This document shows, piece by piece, positions 11,685-23,100 of a stretch of DNA of 64,000 nucleotides (its first letter is position 1; each line of letters starts with the position of its first letter). The stretch covers positions 18,849,106-18,913,105 of the forward strand of contig OX424560.1 of the NCBI GenBank assembly GCA_949152475.1. Direction: 5' to 3'. The position numbers were made by a program, and so were the translations under genes. Source of the DNA: Terebella lapidaria (Eukaryota; Annelida; Polychaeta; Terebellida; Terebellidae). The notes under the pieces were generated by a model. That model was not told the DNA's origin, searched no databases, and saw only the letters and a list, made by a program, of their open reading frames with translations.

Positions 11685-11698
11685 AATGTAGCTTCATA

Positions 11699-12975
11699 AG
11701 AAGGTGTCGAACAGCGCAAGAAGGGTCGGTTGAGAAGACGACGGTATTTTAGCAAAGGCCCAAATTACCTGTGGCACGTTGACTCTTATGATAAGCTCAA
11801 GCGATATGGGATCTGCATCAATGGGTGCATTGATGGGTTTTCGCGCTATTTAATTTGGCTGAATGCATATGTCACCAGCAGTAATCCACGTGTCATTGGA
11901 GGCTACTATATGGAGGCCATCGACGAATTTTCTGGTTGTCCTCTCCGAATGCGAGCTGATATGGGAACTGAAAACGGACTCATAGAGAGAATGCAGACGT
12001 TCCTGGTGGGACCTAGTTCGTTTCTGTACGGCAAAAGTACGCACAATCAACGTATCGAAAGCTTTTGGAACATTTTACGGAAACAGTTCGCTCAGTTTTG
12101 GATAGATCTTTTCAATGGAATCAAGGACCAAGGAGACTTCACTGGAGATTATGTGGATATCAATTTGGTACAATTCTGCTTCTCCAACCTGATCCAGGTA
12201 TGACAATAAAGTATTTGCTGAATATAATAACAACAATATCGATCGGGATATGTCCACATTTAATCGTATCTACCCCATGGGGTAAGTGTGACTCGCTTTT
12301 TCTTGTTAAACTATAGTTTAATACGGAAAAGCCAGTAATCCTCTTCAGCTTCACGCTGTCCCAAACAAGGACATTCAGGCCCATAGAAACGAATCCAGAC
12401 ACTTCTATAGTGTCACTAAGTTGGCATCAATGGGTTATGTGTCCCCATCTATATTGTAACAACAACAACAACAACAAAAACAACAACAACAACAACAACA
12501 ACAATAATAATAATAATAATAAATTATTATAAATATAATTATTATAATAATAAAATTATTATAAATAATTATAATTATTATAATCATAAAAACAATTAAA
12601 TTATTATTATTATAATGCGATGTGTATTTTAATTTCTAGAAGGAACTGGATGCTGTAAAATCAGTGTGGAATTGCCATAGCATTCGTCCCAGCAAGAACG
12701 AAAATGTCCCACATGGCAAACCAGTCGCTTTGTTTAGTCTACCTGAAGTCTACTCAACCAAGAGTTATTTAACCAATGTCGACCAAGAACATGTAGAGAC
12801 CTGCCGGACTGAATGCATCATGAGGGACGGATTGACGTGTGACCCTGAAGTCTTCGAACTTCTCACTCTGTACATGGTGGGACACGGACTGGATCCTCCC
12901 ACGAATGCCAGCGAAGGACTTGATTTGTACATGATACTACGGGGCTTGATCCAGAATGATGTCTATGCCAATTAA
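11699..12975 (+). pseudogene. integrase-core (rve/DDE) transposase-like gene, core and C-terminal exons
   Basis: Coding sequence resumes after the insertion at GAA GGT (11700) and runs to a donor at 12197/12198 (CAG then GTATGA). The core shows the likely DDE triad: Asp in WHVDSYDKL, Asp in RADMGTENG and Glu in NQRIESFW, with ICINGCIDGFSRYLIWL between the first two. The intron (12198-12639, phase 0) ends TTTCTAG, and the last exon begins KELDAVKSVWN and stops at 12975. Family: eukaryotic rve-fold transposases or integrases; I think IS3EU-like, from memory of 6-bp duplications and TAY ends. It lacks chromodomain and zinc-finger motifs typical of retroviral integrases. The upstream part is at 3241-3553, and this copy is broken by the 8.1-kb insertion. 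Confidence 0.75.
12198..12639 (+). other. intron with CAA and AAT microsatellites
   Basis: GT-AG intron of 442 bp in the transposase-like gene. It carries (CAA)n near 12463-12504, (AAT)n near 12505-12523 and an AT-rich palindromic stretch to about 12615. Confidence 0.7.
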
Positions 12976-13026
12976 GACTATATCGATATGTGATTGTGAA
13001 GCCATTACTAGTCGTTTTTGTCGATA

Positions 13027-13032
13027 AATAAA
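13027..13032 (+). terminator. polyadenylation signal AATAAA
   Basis: AATAAA lies 52 bases after the stop codon of the transposase-like gene, at a usual distance for a 3' end. Confidence 0.6.
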
Positions 13033-13261
13033 ATCACAAAAAAAATTGTTTGTTTTCTTCAGAAAAGAATAGATTCGAAATTTACTACAAAAATATATGT
13101 ATATAGAAAAGCACTGTGGCGTTTAAAGAGCACGTGTCACAAGAATACGGTTCCAGTGCATGAAAGCATTTTTATTTCCAGTTGAACAGTGTAGTCTCTT
13201 GCAGTATGTTGAATCATATTCCGTCCAACAGTTACATATGGTGGCTGATGGCGTCCATTCG

Positions 13262-13556
13262 TCAATCTCGCTCCCTCGCGGCGAGAGAGCGAAGCGAGGC
13301 AGCGAAAGAGCGATGCGAGGGAACGAGGAAGCGATGCGAGGGAACGAGAGAGCGATGCGAGGTAGCGAGAGAACGAGTGAGCGATACGATATTCACATAG
13401 ATCAACCTCGCTTCCTCGCATCGCTCTCTCGCTCTCTCGCTTTCTCGCTCTCTCGTTCTCTCGCTCTCTCACTTTCTCGTTCTCTCGCTCCCTCGTTCTC
13501 TCACTCTCTCGCTCTCTCGTTCTCTCGCTCTCTCGTTCTCTCGCTCCCTCGCTGTC
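13262..13556. repeat. inverted low-complexity array of GAGAGCGATGCGAGG / CTCTCGCTCTCTCG
   Basis: The left half (13262-13380) repeats GAGAGCGATGCGAGGNA and the right half (13405-13556) repeats CTCTCGTTCTCTCGCT, so the block can fold back around a ~25-bp centre. Both strands give Arg/Ser/Glu-rich frames of about 140 codons that are repeat by-products. Confidence 0.8.
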
Positions 13557-16500
13557 TAGTATGCAGAAACTAATTTTCATGTACCAGGTATGCAGTATCA
13601 GAAACTAACTGAGAACTCGCACGATGATTTTTTTTGTTCTAATATAATCATACATACGACCATGTATGTACATGTACATTCATCTACGAAGCTAACTTTT
13701 ATATGTATATTTTAATGATATTGATAAAAATTTTCGACATGGTCAGTGCTATTACAATGCTCATGGGCAAGTACAGAAATAATGGAATGGAAGGAGCACG
13801 TACTGACTGTACCCACCCTTCCCTGGACACGCCCCTGTCATACCAGTTTCCTTGTAGGACATATAAAAATAGGACATATAAAATAGATGATATTGATCTG
13901 AAATTTACATCATAGTTCCTACTTAACAGTGTATTCTTTGAAAACCCCTGTATGCATAGGCGATTAAGTTGTAAAATTATGCAATATGAGTCCCATATTG
14001 TTTAAGTGCAAAAAGAAACAATTAATAAATCAGGAATACTTTTTTTGTAAAGCAATATACATGCAGCTAATCAGTATCCGAAAGAGACATCATCTACATA
14101 CTGTTTTTAACGAGAGAATTTAATTCGGGGTAATGTGGGGGCGGGGGTGATATGCAAATTATTCAACAGAACTCAACTTTTACACTTAGCATTATATAAG
14201 GATCATCAATGAATTCATGTTATTTGTTGTGGCCATGGCAACTGGGCCCTCAGCAACCGTGGTTGTTACCATCGATATTTGGCAGGGGCGGATCTTAGGC
14301 GCATTATCTGGCAATCCTGTTTCCAAAAGACCGTTGCTATGTTGTGCAATTTTAAATTAGAACAGAGTTGTTTCGTCTTCAAACAACTGCAACTATGATG
14401 AAAAAGGTGTAAGACATGCGATAATGTCATGTGACTTCAAACGCTTTTTTTCACCCTATATTCATCATAATATAAAGCATGGCGCATTCGTAGACATATA
14501 TTACAAGTTCTTTGGAGATTCCCGACTAAATGTGTGGGGTCTGAGGCCCGCTCAAGGGCCCCAGAAGCTGAATACCTCTAGTTACTAGTAGTCTGGCGCA
14601 TTCTGGGGGAATCCCAGGGCATGATTCTGGGGGAAATCATTTGTCCAAAGAAGCGTTGCAATATTGTGCAATTTTAAATGTGGACAGAGTTGTTTCGTCT
14701 TTTTTTTCGCAATTCATATGATAAAGTTTGCCCTATCGGCGCTAGAGGGTATTAATACCTATCCAATTCAAATTCCATGATTATCGATTATAAAGGGAAG
14801 TACTGAGACAAAGTAACATTGTTGTCACTTTTGAGTTTATAAATTCAAGTGTTTTGGTCGATATCGATAACTTCTTCACTAAATAATTTTAAAACATTCA
14901 TTTAGTGAAGAAGTTATCTATAGGCCTATGACATTGTTACTTTTTTAATTCAGTAATAGTTGAAAGTGAGACTACCACCGCTCAATTCGCACGGCAGACT
15001 TCAGGCTTTATGCAGCGTGAAAACGGACAAAAACGAGCTCGTGCATGCGTTGTGTTGCTATGGTCAGGGCGCACTGTACACGTTGGTTATTATTGACGCT
15101 TGAGGAAGTCAGGTAGTCTGATGACTTCTTTAAATTTGGCAACTTCCATTTTTCTTTTGATTTTATCTTTCAGAAAAAAACTGTTTTTTTCGGGAGCGCA
15201 AAAGGGAGGGCGCAATCCCCCCCCCCACCCCTCTAAGTCCGCCTATCATAGGTATAAAGCATATATGAACAGAAAAAACAGTGCATATTCGATGGTGTTG
15301 ACAAATATTCGCCAAATTATCTGACTAATATTGTGTCTTCCTATCTTTTTGGGGGGGTTTTCCAGCCATGGAATATGCTCTGAAATTGCCCTAAGGTCCA
15401 TACTACCAATCTTCGACATGAAAATATGTACATTTCATCGCGCAAATAAGTATTCGTTAAGATTCATCGAGGCATTCTTTGACGGCATTGACCAAGGAGA
15501 GTCACTTTGCACGTGACTGACGCGCTCCAATCCTATTGAATGCTAGCTTTCGAGGGGGGGGGGGATGTCACCGATTAACATTCATCATTTCATCATTCAT
15601 TCATCGTTTATCATCAGATAAATCAGCCAAAGAAAATGACAACCCTCCCCCCTCCCCCGAAATATCAATAGGGCTATATTTTGAAACCGGATTACAAATT
15701 TGGAGTTGATCCCGCTAATGTGTAAAGAGCATGTGCGGTCCGTAGATTTGAGCAAAAAAAAAAATTCCACGGTATCTCATGTTAGAGACTTACTAACATG
15801 AAAGTAATTGAAAGTTTCTTCTCAATTTATATACCAGGAATTATTTGCCAAAGCCCTCCATTAACTAGACACTAAGGCCTACAGAGGCATTTCTATAGTG
15901 TTTCTTCATCATGAATTTGTCACAAAGCAATTGGTGAGCATATTTAGGAAATATTTAAGACATTAAAAAGGAGGTGCCAAAAATTGCATGTTTGTTTTTC
16001 AAAATTTTTGATATCCCCAATTTTTTCTTTGTAATATTTCGGCCAGTGTGGCTTGATGTTCATAAAAAATAAAAATTGTTGATGATAAGTCGAGCGTTAT
16101 TGTTTTCGATTAACTCATGATTTTTATATGATGGAGACAATACTATCCTCCAATAGTCACTAAAATTTTGTCTCTTAACTTACATTAATTATCAAGAGAG
16201 AGTCATGAAATGTAACATTTTGACCACATAAAAATTCGGGAATTTGATTTTCTCTGAAAATTCACACAGACAGACGTAAATTCAATACCAGGGGCAAGGT
16301 TATAAAAAGTAAATGTCCTCTGTTGAAATGCTGGCACTGATGTATCATTACGAGTGGTTTCTGTTTACATGCCATTGGCATTTATTCCTTTGGTGTTTTC
16401 TATTACTATGTTGAAGATACACATGTGTTCAAAGTATTCCGATATCTCTATGCCTATATCTACGGTCTTGGTGGCAAAATTTGTCCAACGAATTTTTCCT

Positions 16501-16706
16501 TCGAAAAGTACATCATTTTTGGTAACTTTCCATTCAAACCCGTACAGCAAAATATCCGACCATAGCCATGCTCATTTTCGGATTCTACACAGGATAAGCT
16601 ATACCAGGTGCATCTTGGTTATTTAAAGTCCAACTAAAGTCAGGATACTTATTCTTGACAAATGATAGAGTGAATCTCATGATTATTACAGTTTATGTCA
16701 ATATTA
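13557..16706. other. no gene seen; small repeats only
   Basis: AT-rich sequence. It holds a diverged direct repeat (about 14319-14395 and 14626-14703, both with TTGTGCAATTTTAAAT and AGAGTTGTTTCGTCTT), a perfect 19-bp hairpin (14866-14918) and runs of C or G near 15212, 15350 and 15555. I could not support any exon. Confidence 0.55.
14866..14918. repeat. perfect 19-bp inverted repeat
   Basis: GATAACTTCTTCACTAAAT (14866-14884) is followed after 15 bases by its exact reverse complement (14900-14918). Confidence 0.9.
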
Positions 16707-18205
16707 TGTGGCAAGATCGCGGCAGGAGATTTGTTATTAATACTGTGACGTTTAGTAAGGACTTGTTTTCGGTGTGGCCCAAAAAACCTGGTTTCTCTGA
16801 TCGTATAGACTTTTGTAACTCCCGCTCGTTGTGATTCGAGAGCCGTCACTAATCTGGCGTTCCCCAACGCTGGTGTATCATCACTCAGTAGCTCACCGGC
16901 TTCACTTAGGCAAGAAGCAACTCAGATGCAAATAAATTGAAGATTTATATACATCAAATCAACTTACAATTGTATGGCTGGTCACCCACGTGACGTACAG
17001 ATATGAAGTACAGACATGGAGCACTGTATGATCACATTTCAAAAATAAATAGTGCACGAGGGCACAACTAAAAAGAGTTCTTAGCCGGCGGCGTCTCTCT
17101 GTCCCTTCCCGTTGAAGTTTCCCGTCCCGTTTAGTCGAATGGTTTCTCCAGGTAGTCGGTCTAATCCCGGTTGACTCTAAGGCCCTGAAGAAGGAGTCGT
17201 CCGCACGGAGTTCGTCGAGTCCCTTGGCTGTGGCGGTGACGATCTCCCCACGGTCGATGTCGCTGTTGCAGTGCTCTCAGAGCGGCCGTCCGCTCTCCCT
17301 TATATAGCCAGGGTGGCTGCGCGCGCATCTTCTTCCGCGAACGTATCTTCCGCACTCTTCTCCACGTGGTGAAGACTGCGTCCGCGAACGGTTCTTCCGC
17401 GAAGGCTCCTCTTCCGCGAACGGTGCTTCCGCGAATGATGCTTCCGCTAATGATGCTTCCGCGAACGGTTCTTCCGCGAACGGTGTCTCCCGCCAGTGGA
17501 CTTTGTAGATCACGTGACCGTTCCTAACGAACGTTTCAGCGCGGCAGTTGCATGGTTTTGTTACAATACTATTCTTGTTTTGGCCGGTTCTGCTCGAAGT
17601 TCGTGAGTTGCCGTCCTTCTCTATATGCACTATATGGCACAATGGTCTTATGTCATTCCCTCGTCTCTCGTGCGCTGGGGTTTTAAATACTTCCAGCCCG
17701 TTTTGCTCGAAGTTGTCTCATAGCTGGCAAAGCGAGAGGACGACGGTTGAGCTCGGCCATGGTCTCCTCGTCCGTTTCCGGGTAGTGGGCCAGTAAGGCC
17801 CCGGAACGATTTCCAATTGGGGGTCCAGAAGGGGGACCGTGCTGATTGACCTCGCCCTGGGATGGTGTGACACAGGCTCTGGCAGACCGTTGAGCTGCCC
17901 AGGGTTCTATCCCAGCGGCAGCATACCGTCGGCGAGACCGGCCAGCAACATACCAACGTACGCGAGTTGTGGTGCCGCCCCCATGGCATCTCATGCATGC
18001 TTCGCATAAGGCTACATTACCATAACTGATGTATAATGTATTTTGTATGTCTATGATGTGTTATGATGTGATGTAGATCTATGATCGGCCGGATTCGTCC
18101 GGACGGACTGTTACCTGGTTATAGTTCTAGTAATTACGACGCCAGCCGTGTTTGTGCCTGACCGCGGGGCGCTTGCGCCCTAGGTAGCGGGCGTCGAACG
18201 TTACA
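16707..18205 (+). mobile_element. solo LTR (1499 bp) with 4-bp target duplication
   Basis: Starts TGTGGCAAGATCGCGGCAGG and ends GTCGAACGTTACA, related to the LTR ends at 5913-6648 and 1113-1600. ATTA lies directly outside both ends (16703-16706 and 18206-18209). The inner part shares GTAGTGGGCC and ACGATTTCC phrases with the 736-bp copy, so the family is the same but the subfamily is longer. CTTATATAGCC near 17299 is a possible TATA box. It looks complete as a solo LTR. Confidence 0.85.
17380..17492 (+). repeat. short tandem repeat CTTCCGCGAACGGT inside the LTR
   Basis: About seven imperfect copies of a 14- to 15-bp unit (TTCCGCGAACGGTGC). Repeats of this type contribute to the greater length of this LTR relative to its relatives. 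Confidence 0.8.
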
Positions 18206-20139
18206 ATTATTATGACATTGCAGTATGGGGTTTTATGCCCGAGGGCCAAGTCTTTGAGAAGCCCGACGCGAAGCGGAGGTCTTCCTGAAGACTTGGCCCG
18301 AGGGCATGAATTTTCTTTTGTGCGATAAAAAATTGATTTTTAACTTGAGATAGACTTTTAGCATGGACGTGAATGGGGCTTTAAATCGCTTTAAATCGCC
18401 GTCTCTCCCCATATCGCCCGGTATCATCAGTGTTAGATCTTCCGCTTCCGGCTAAGATCGAGTTGAGGGCGTCGGCTTCCATCTGAAGTTGACCTGCCTT
18501 CTCCGTCTCTTCTTTCGGATGACAGCCACAGTTCGTCCACAGGTGCTCTTGGCTTTGCTTCTTCCGACTGATTCTTAACTGCTTTCTACCGCAGGTTCGC
18601 TTTCGGCATTTCTTTTCACCTAGTATTCTTCTTGGAGTCGGTTGCACCGGCGCTAGAAGCACATATTGATGCTATTTTCAAATATGTATTCAAAGAATTA
18701 TATAAAGATCTATCTGTTGAAGGTTTTGATGGTTCATCATATCCATCTAGATGGAAATGACATCTGTTCTAACCGCTCTGGAATTACGTGAACAAATATT
18801 TCAGCAACACGTATTTATTTCTATTATTGTTCACGAAGGATCATTTTGCTGCTGTATTCTATGTTTCTCCGTGTTTTCGGGTAAAGTGTATATGAATGTG
18901 CGAAACAAAGACAGTCTATACTAGTACACTGGAGTTCCAATTATTTTTTGTGGACACCCTGATCATGTCAATATTCTATCCAAGATACAGCCCCTCACCA
19001 GCAGTGCGATATCTCACATGTACATGAAGATGACCTGATGATCCGGTGCATTGAAACACAGGGTGTTTGATAACCCCACGATCCATTTACACCGGCCCTT
19101 CCCAATTTCTACATTTCCATATAATATCACACTGTTCGTTACTGTTGACCAATTTTGGCACAAAAGAGCGACGTTGCTCAGTATTTTCCCCACATGTTAG
19201 TTCGCAAACGTAATAAAAAAGTAATATATCAAACATATATTCAACGTGAAATCCATCCTTGTTTTTATTTCGCGAAAACAAATTGTTAAAAACATCATAC
19301 ATCACACTCAACACCATGAGCAACGTAAAATGTACAAACACATTCCAAACCAAAATCACACATGGGTGCATCAGAGACAACTTGTGCTTGCTGCATATGG
19401 AGTCAACCTTAGTACAAGCGGAACAAAATATAAGATGAACAAGCTTTTAAGCATGAATACAGAGTGAAAATCCCGCCTGTATGGATAACAATGATAAACT
19501 GATTTTATGTGGATACGACCTAAACAGTCCCTGTCACGTACAAACAATTACATCGTAGACGTGAATAATGTAAAAGAATATGTACAAGTAAAATCAGCTG
19601 CCCTTTTTATTATCTCATGATAACAAATTGTTACATAAAAACTCCGAATCAAACATGAACAACGTGCAAGGCATGCGTCATTAATTAATCATTAAGCATC
19701 ACGTACAACGAAAATACCATGACAGAAAACAAATTCCATCACTTTGTTCGAAAACAACATAGAGTACATAGAGTACATGCAGTAAATCGGAAATCATGTG
19801 CATGCAAATTGAGGAACAGGCAAATTACAACTGGTTGAAGAACACGTTGTGCTCGGAACGAAATTGCTGGTGTTCAATATATATGTACAAACACATTCTG
19901 AACGAAAATGAATAAAAAATGGTGCAATAGAAAAAACCTCAATACCAACCTCACAAAAGTTAAATGCATATGCCTTTATACATTCTGGGATTGATGGATA
20001 TGCACGCGTTACGGTATAATATCATTTATAAGGCCACGACCTGAACTCTCTCATACAAAGTAAAATTACAACATACATGTCATTACTGTGAATACTGTAC
20101 AGAAATATCTTGATGATAGAACTAGATGTTCACATCTAA
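18206..20139. other. mostly non-coding; one doubtful minus-strand frame
   Basis: An imperfect hairpin lies at 18228-18303 (GGCCAAGTCTT ... AAGACTTGGCC). A minus-strand frame at 18381-18662 (93 aa) has KKCRKRTCGRK and TNCGCHP, faintly like a CXC zinc-binding repeat, but too little to name. The rest probably includes the 3' UTR of the HECT gene and shows nothing else. Confidence 0.4.
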
Positions 20140-23100
20140 TCAAACAATGTCCATCTGATAATACCTATTTTTCAGCAATGCCATGAAATCGCCCTTGAAG
20201 TTGACGTAAGGGTCTCGTGCATAGGACTTGGGGATTTCTAAGACGCATCCACAGGTATGAGAGGTGGGACAACGAACGTTGGCAGAGGCCTCCGTCGCCG
20301 TGAATCGCACGTGTATCGCATTCTTCGTTAGGATATCAGATCCAGTGCAAAAGCGGAGGAAAAGACCCAAGTACTCGGGATCATCTAGTTCTCTAACAAA
20401 TCTCTTCACTCTGGGCTCCATAACTCTTTCGTCCTCGATTTCTGGTGTAGGGAACACCAATTGTTGCAGGACCCTTTTCGGGGTCGGTTGGAGTTCACGA
20501 TATATATGTGCGACATCTTCCTTGGCCAAGGCGCTCTCTGACAGAACCTTGTGGATACAATCGGCGACAAACATGGGTGTCTGCACGAGTTCTTTGTGCG
20601 CGATTTCCTCGATGGTCCTGTGTATGTTGCTGGCAGTAACATGCGTCTTCACTTCGTGTCTTTCGAGTGTATCAAAGAGCTCATCATCTTCAACTGACGA
20701 GAAGTCCTTCAAAGCTGAGTCGAACACGAATCTGTCCATTCCAGGGACATACTTCAGGAAAGAGGAGATCATTTGTGATTGATCCACGACACCTGAGATG
20801 GCTTGCTGCATAAAAGGAAGCGCTAGTTTGATAGGAAGTATCCCTTGCTGGTCAAATCCCAGTTTGATGACGCAAGCGACAGCTCTCCACCGAGCTTCTG
20901 TCATATCATGTCGTATCACTGGGACTTTGTAATTGTTACCTTCTGTATACATAAGGTAGAAAGTTTCCCAGAACTCCGACAGAATGTCTCGTAGGACGCC
21001 TCCGTTGTCTTCTGCTACTTCTGGTGTACCATCTTGTTTCAGGACTTTTACTTCCACTTTCTCACTGATGGACATGTCTTGCGATAACATTTCTATGAGT
21101 TCTTGGCACACAAGTCCACGGTGCACAGAGATTTCGCGCACAGGAGCATCCGTATCAGGAGCATGTGTGTTTTCAATTGAGTTCTCGTCTGCATCTCCGA
21201 CATCATGCACCTCTGTTGTAGACCTACTCTGTAATTCTCGAATAAGTTTGTCGATATCGCTTGAAGTGTCTTGTGTGTCTCCCATCTCATTGATCCCAGA
21301 CACTAGAGTTGCCCTCGCGAGAATATCTTCCTCTGCGTGCTCCGCTGATACCATGAGTGGGATAGTATCGTCAAGCATCACGATTCCATCAGATGACACA
21401 CCGCCGATCTGTATTGTAACGGGACTTTGTTCACCTACACCAGGTTGACAATTCTCGATGAAGTTAGCGGCAGAGGACATCATGACACTGGTTTCACCAT
21501 GATGTTTTGGATCCGCGGTAGGCCTACTGCTACACGCCACTCCCAGAGTGTCGGGAGTAGACCTCTCCGGGTTTCCATTCACTGGAAATGACAGGTCTTG
21601 TGTCAAGTCAGGCAGGGTGACACTCGATGTACTATTTTTCTTCCCAATAAGATAGCACCTCAGGTGTTTCATTTTCAAACGTTCCGTCAACTCAGTGACA
21701 GTTTCATCCGCATTCATCAGTTGGGTTCCATTGACATCCGTGGAAACATCGAATAAGAACTGTTGCTTTTCGCCATATGAATTTCGGCCGTCTGGGAAGA
21801 AGATGTCACAGCACATTTGCATCAAGTGCTCTTTGTTCGTGTCCTTTGTTAACCTGAAGTGCCTGATTCCCCCTCCAAGAGGGGCTCTGACTTGTTTGTA
21901 CCTTCCGGAACTTGCTTCGAAAATGCACAGGCCAGTGGTGGCAGCTCTGTCCTCTTTGGTGGCAGCCTGTGCCTGTTTTAATTTCCTGGTTTTTCCTCTA
22001 CCTGAAGATGGTCCTCTCCTCAAAGAACTACGTAACATGTAGTTACATTCAGCGCCTTCAGCTTCATCGTCGTCGTCTTTATCATCATATTCTGTCTTTT
22101 GCAATGTCTTTCGAGCCCCCCACATTCGCTTCTGGAGGTTTTGAATCAGGGAGAATTTCCGTTTCGATTCAGACGATGTGGATTTGTTGACAAACGCCTT
22201 AACTGCAATTCGGTCGCCTTTTTGGGGCAAGTATGTGACGAGGTCATCTTCAGTCATGTTGCGTATGACATCGTCGTCAATCTATCAATTAAAAGAAAAT
22301 TGTTAGACAACCAGATATCAAGGGCGTTAGATGCCTTGGGGGTATTCCGTTTCAACCTGTTGTCAGCGCTAAAATATGACCAGAAAAATATTAGCCCAAA
22401 GGCTATGATAGGTAACCGGACAATTTTGGTTCGGATAATGGCAGGTAGCACACCTTGAGATTCACCAATCAAGGTTACCAGTGTGAACATATTACCTTGC
22501 GATTTGCCAATCAAGGTCATCCATGTAAACTTCAATGTCACCATTACATGTACGTGTGCGGCATTTGATTTTCTATATGTTCATAATACAAAGATATATC
22601 TGGTGCAAGCATATAGGCCGCTCAGGCCAATTTACACATTCCGATTCAGACATTTGGCACTCAAGGTCATCTGAGGTAAAGTTCAAGGTCATCATTAGTT
22701 GTGCCATATATGTCCTATGTGTTCATAATGCAAACATAAGCATTATCTGCAAGCATTTCATCCATAGAGGCAAATCTGGACAAATTTGACCAAAAAATGG
22801 CTGTTCTGACCTTTCAAGGTCATCGAAGGTCAAATTCAAGGTCACCACATAAGTCGCCATATATGACTTCCTATTTGAAAGTGCCAATTTCTAAGCTCTA
22901 TCTTCAGGCGTTCTATGAGTACACCTCTGGCAGCTCCCATTATGAAGGAAAAATGGGTCTAAAACTTTTATCAAAGGGTGAAACTAATTTTTTGCCTAGA
23001 AATGGCGCAAAATGGATAGTAACACGATTTGGGCCGAAAAAATGTTTTTTCGCCGACCCATCATAAATTCAAAATGACAGCCACACGCAGACCGACGATT

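Larger units (their letters stand above)
3554..11698. mobile_element. 8145-bp foldback element inserted in the transposase gene
   Basis: The ends are inverted copies: TATGAAGCTACATTAGGGAC on the left and its reverse complement ending GCTTCATA on the right. AGAAGG is duplicated exactly outside (3548-3553 and 11699-11704). Long inverted arms follow: GAAGGCGAA arrays (3575-4020 / 11103-11684), CATACGTATG arrays (4030-4125 / 10925-11075), the CAGAAACCCATAAGAGAGA segment (4178-4196 / 9805-9860) and a ~450-bp block (5119-5566 / 9067-9531). The centre holds a solo LTR and a diverged dispersed repeat. No coding capacity is seen, so it must be non-autonomous. It resembles Drosophila FB and sea-urchin TU elements in architecture. 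Confidence 0.85.

Noticed and set aside
13137-13580. 147- and 137-codon Arg/Ser/Glu-rich frames
   Set aside because: Both strands are open because of the GAGAGCGA / CTCTCGCT simple repeat; no gene is needed to explain them.
18381-18662. Possible CXC zinc-binding protein fragment
   Set aside because: Only a few cysteines fit and the spacing is wrong; left as a doubtful frame.
22797-23066. Short frame reading MAVLTFQGHRRSNSRSPHKS (a similar one at 27174-27392)
   Set aside because: Both sit in copies of the AGGTTACCGGAC dispersed repeat and follow its TCAAGGTCA strings.
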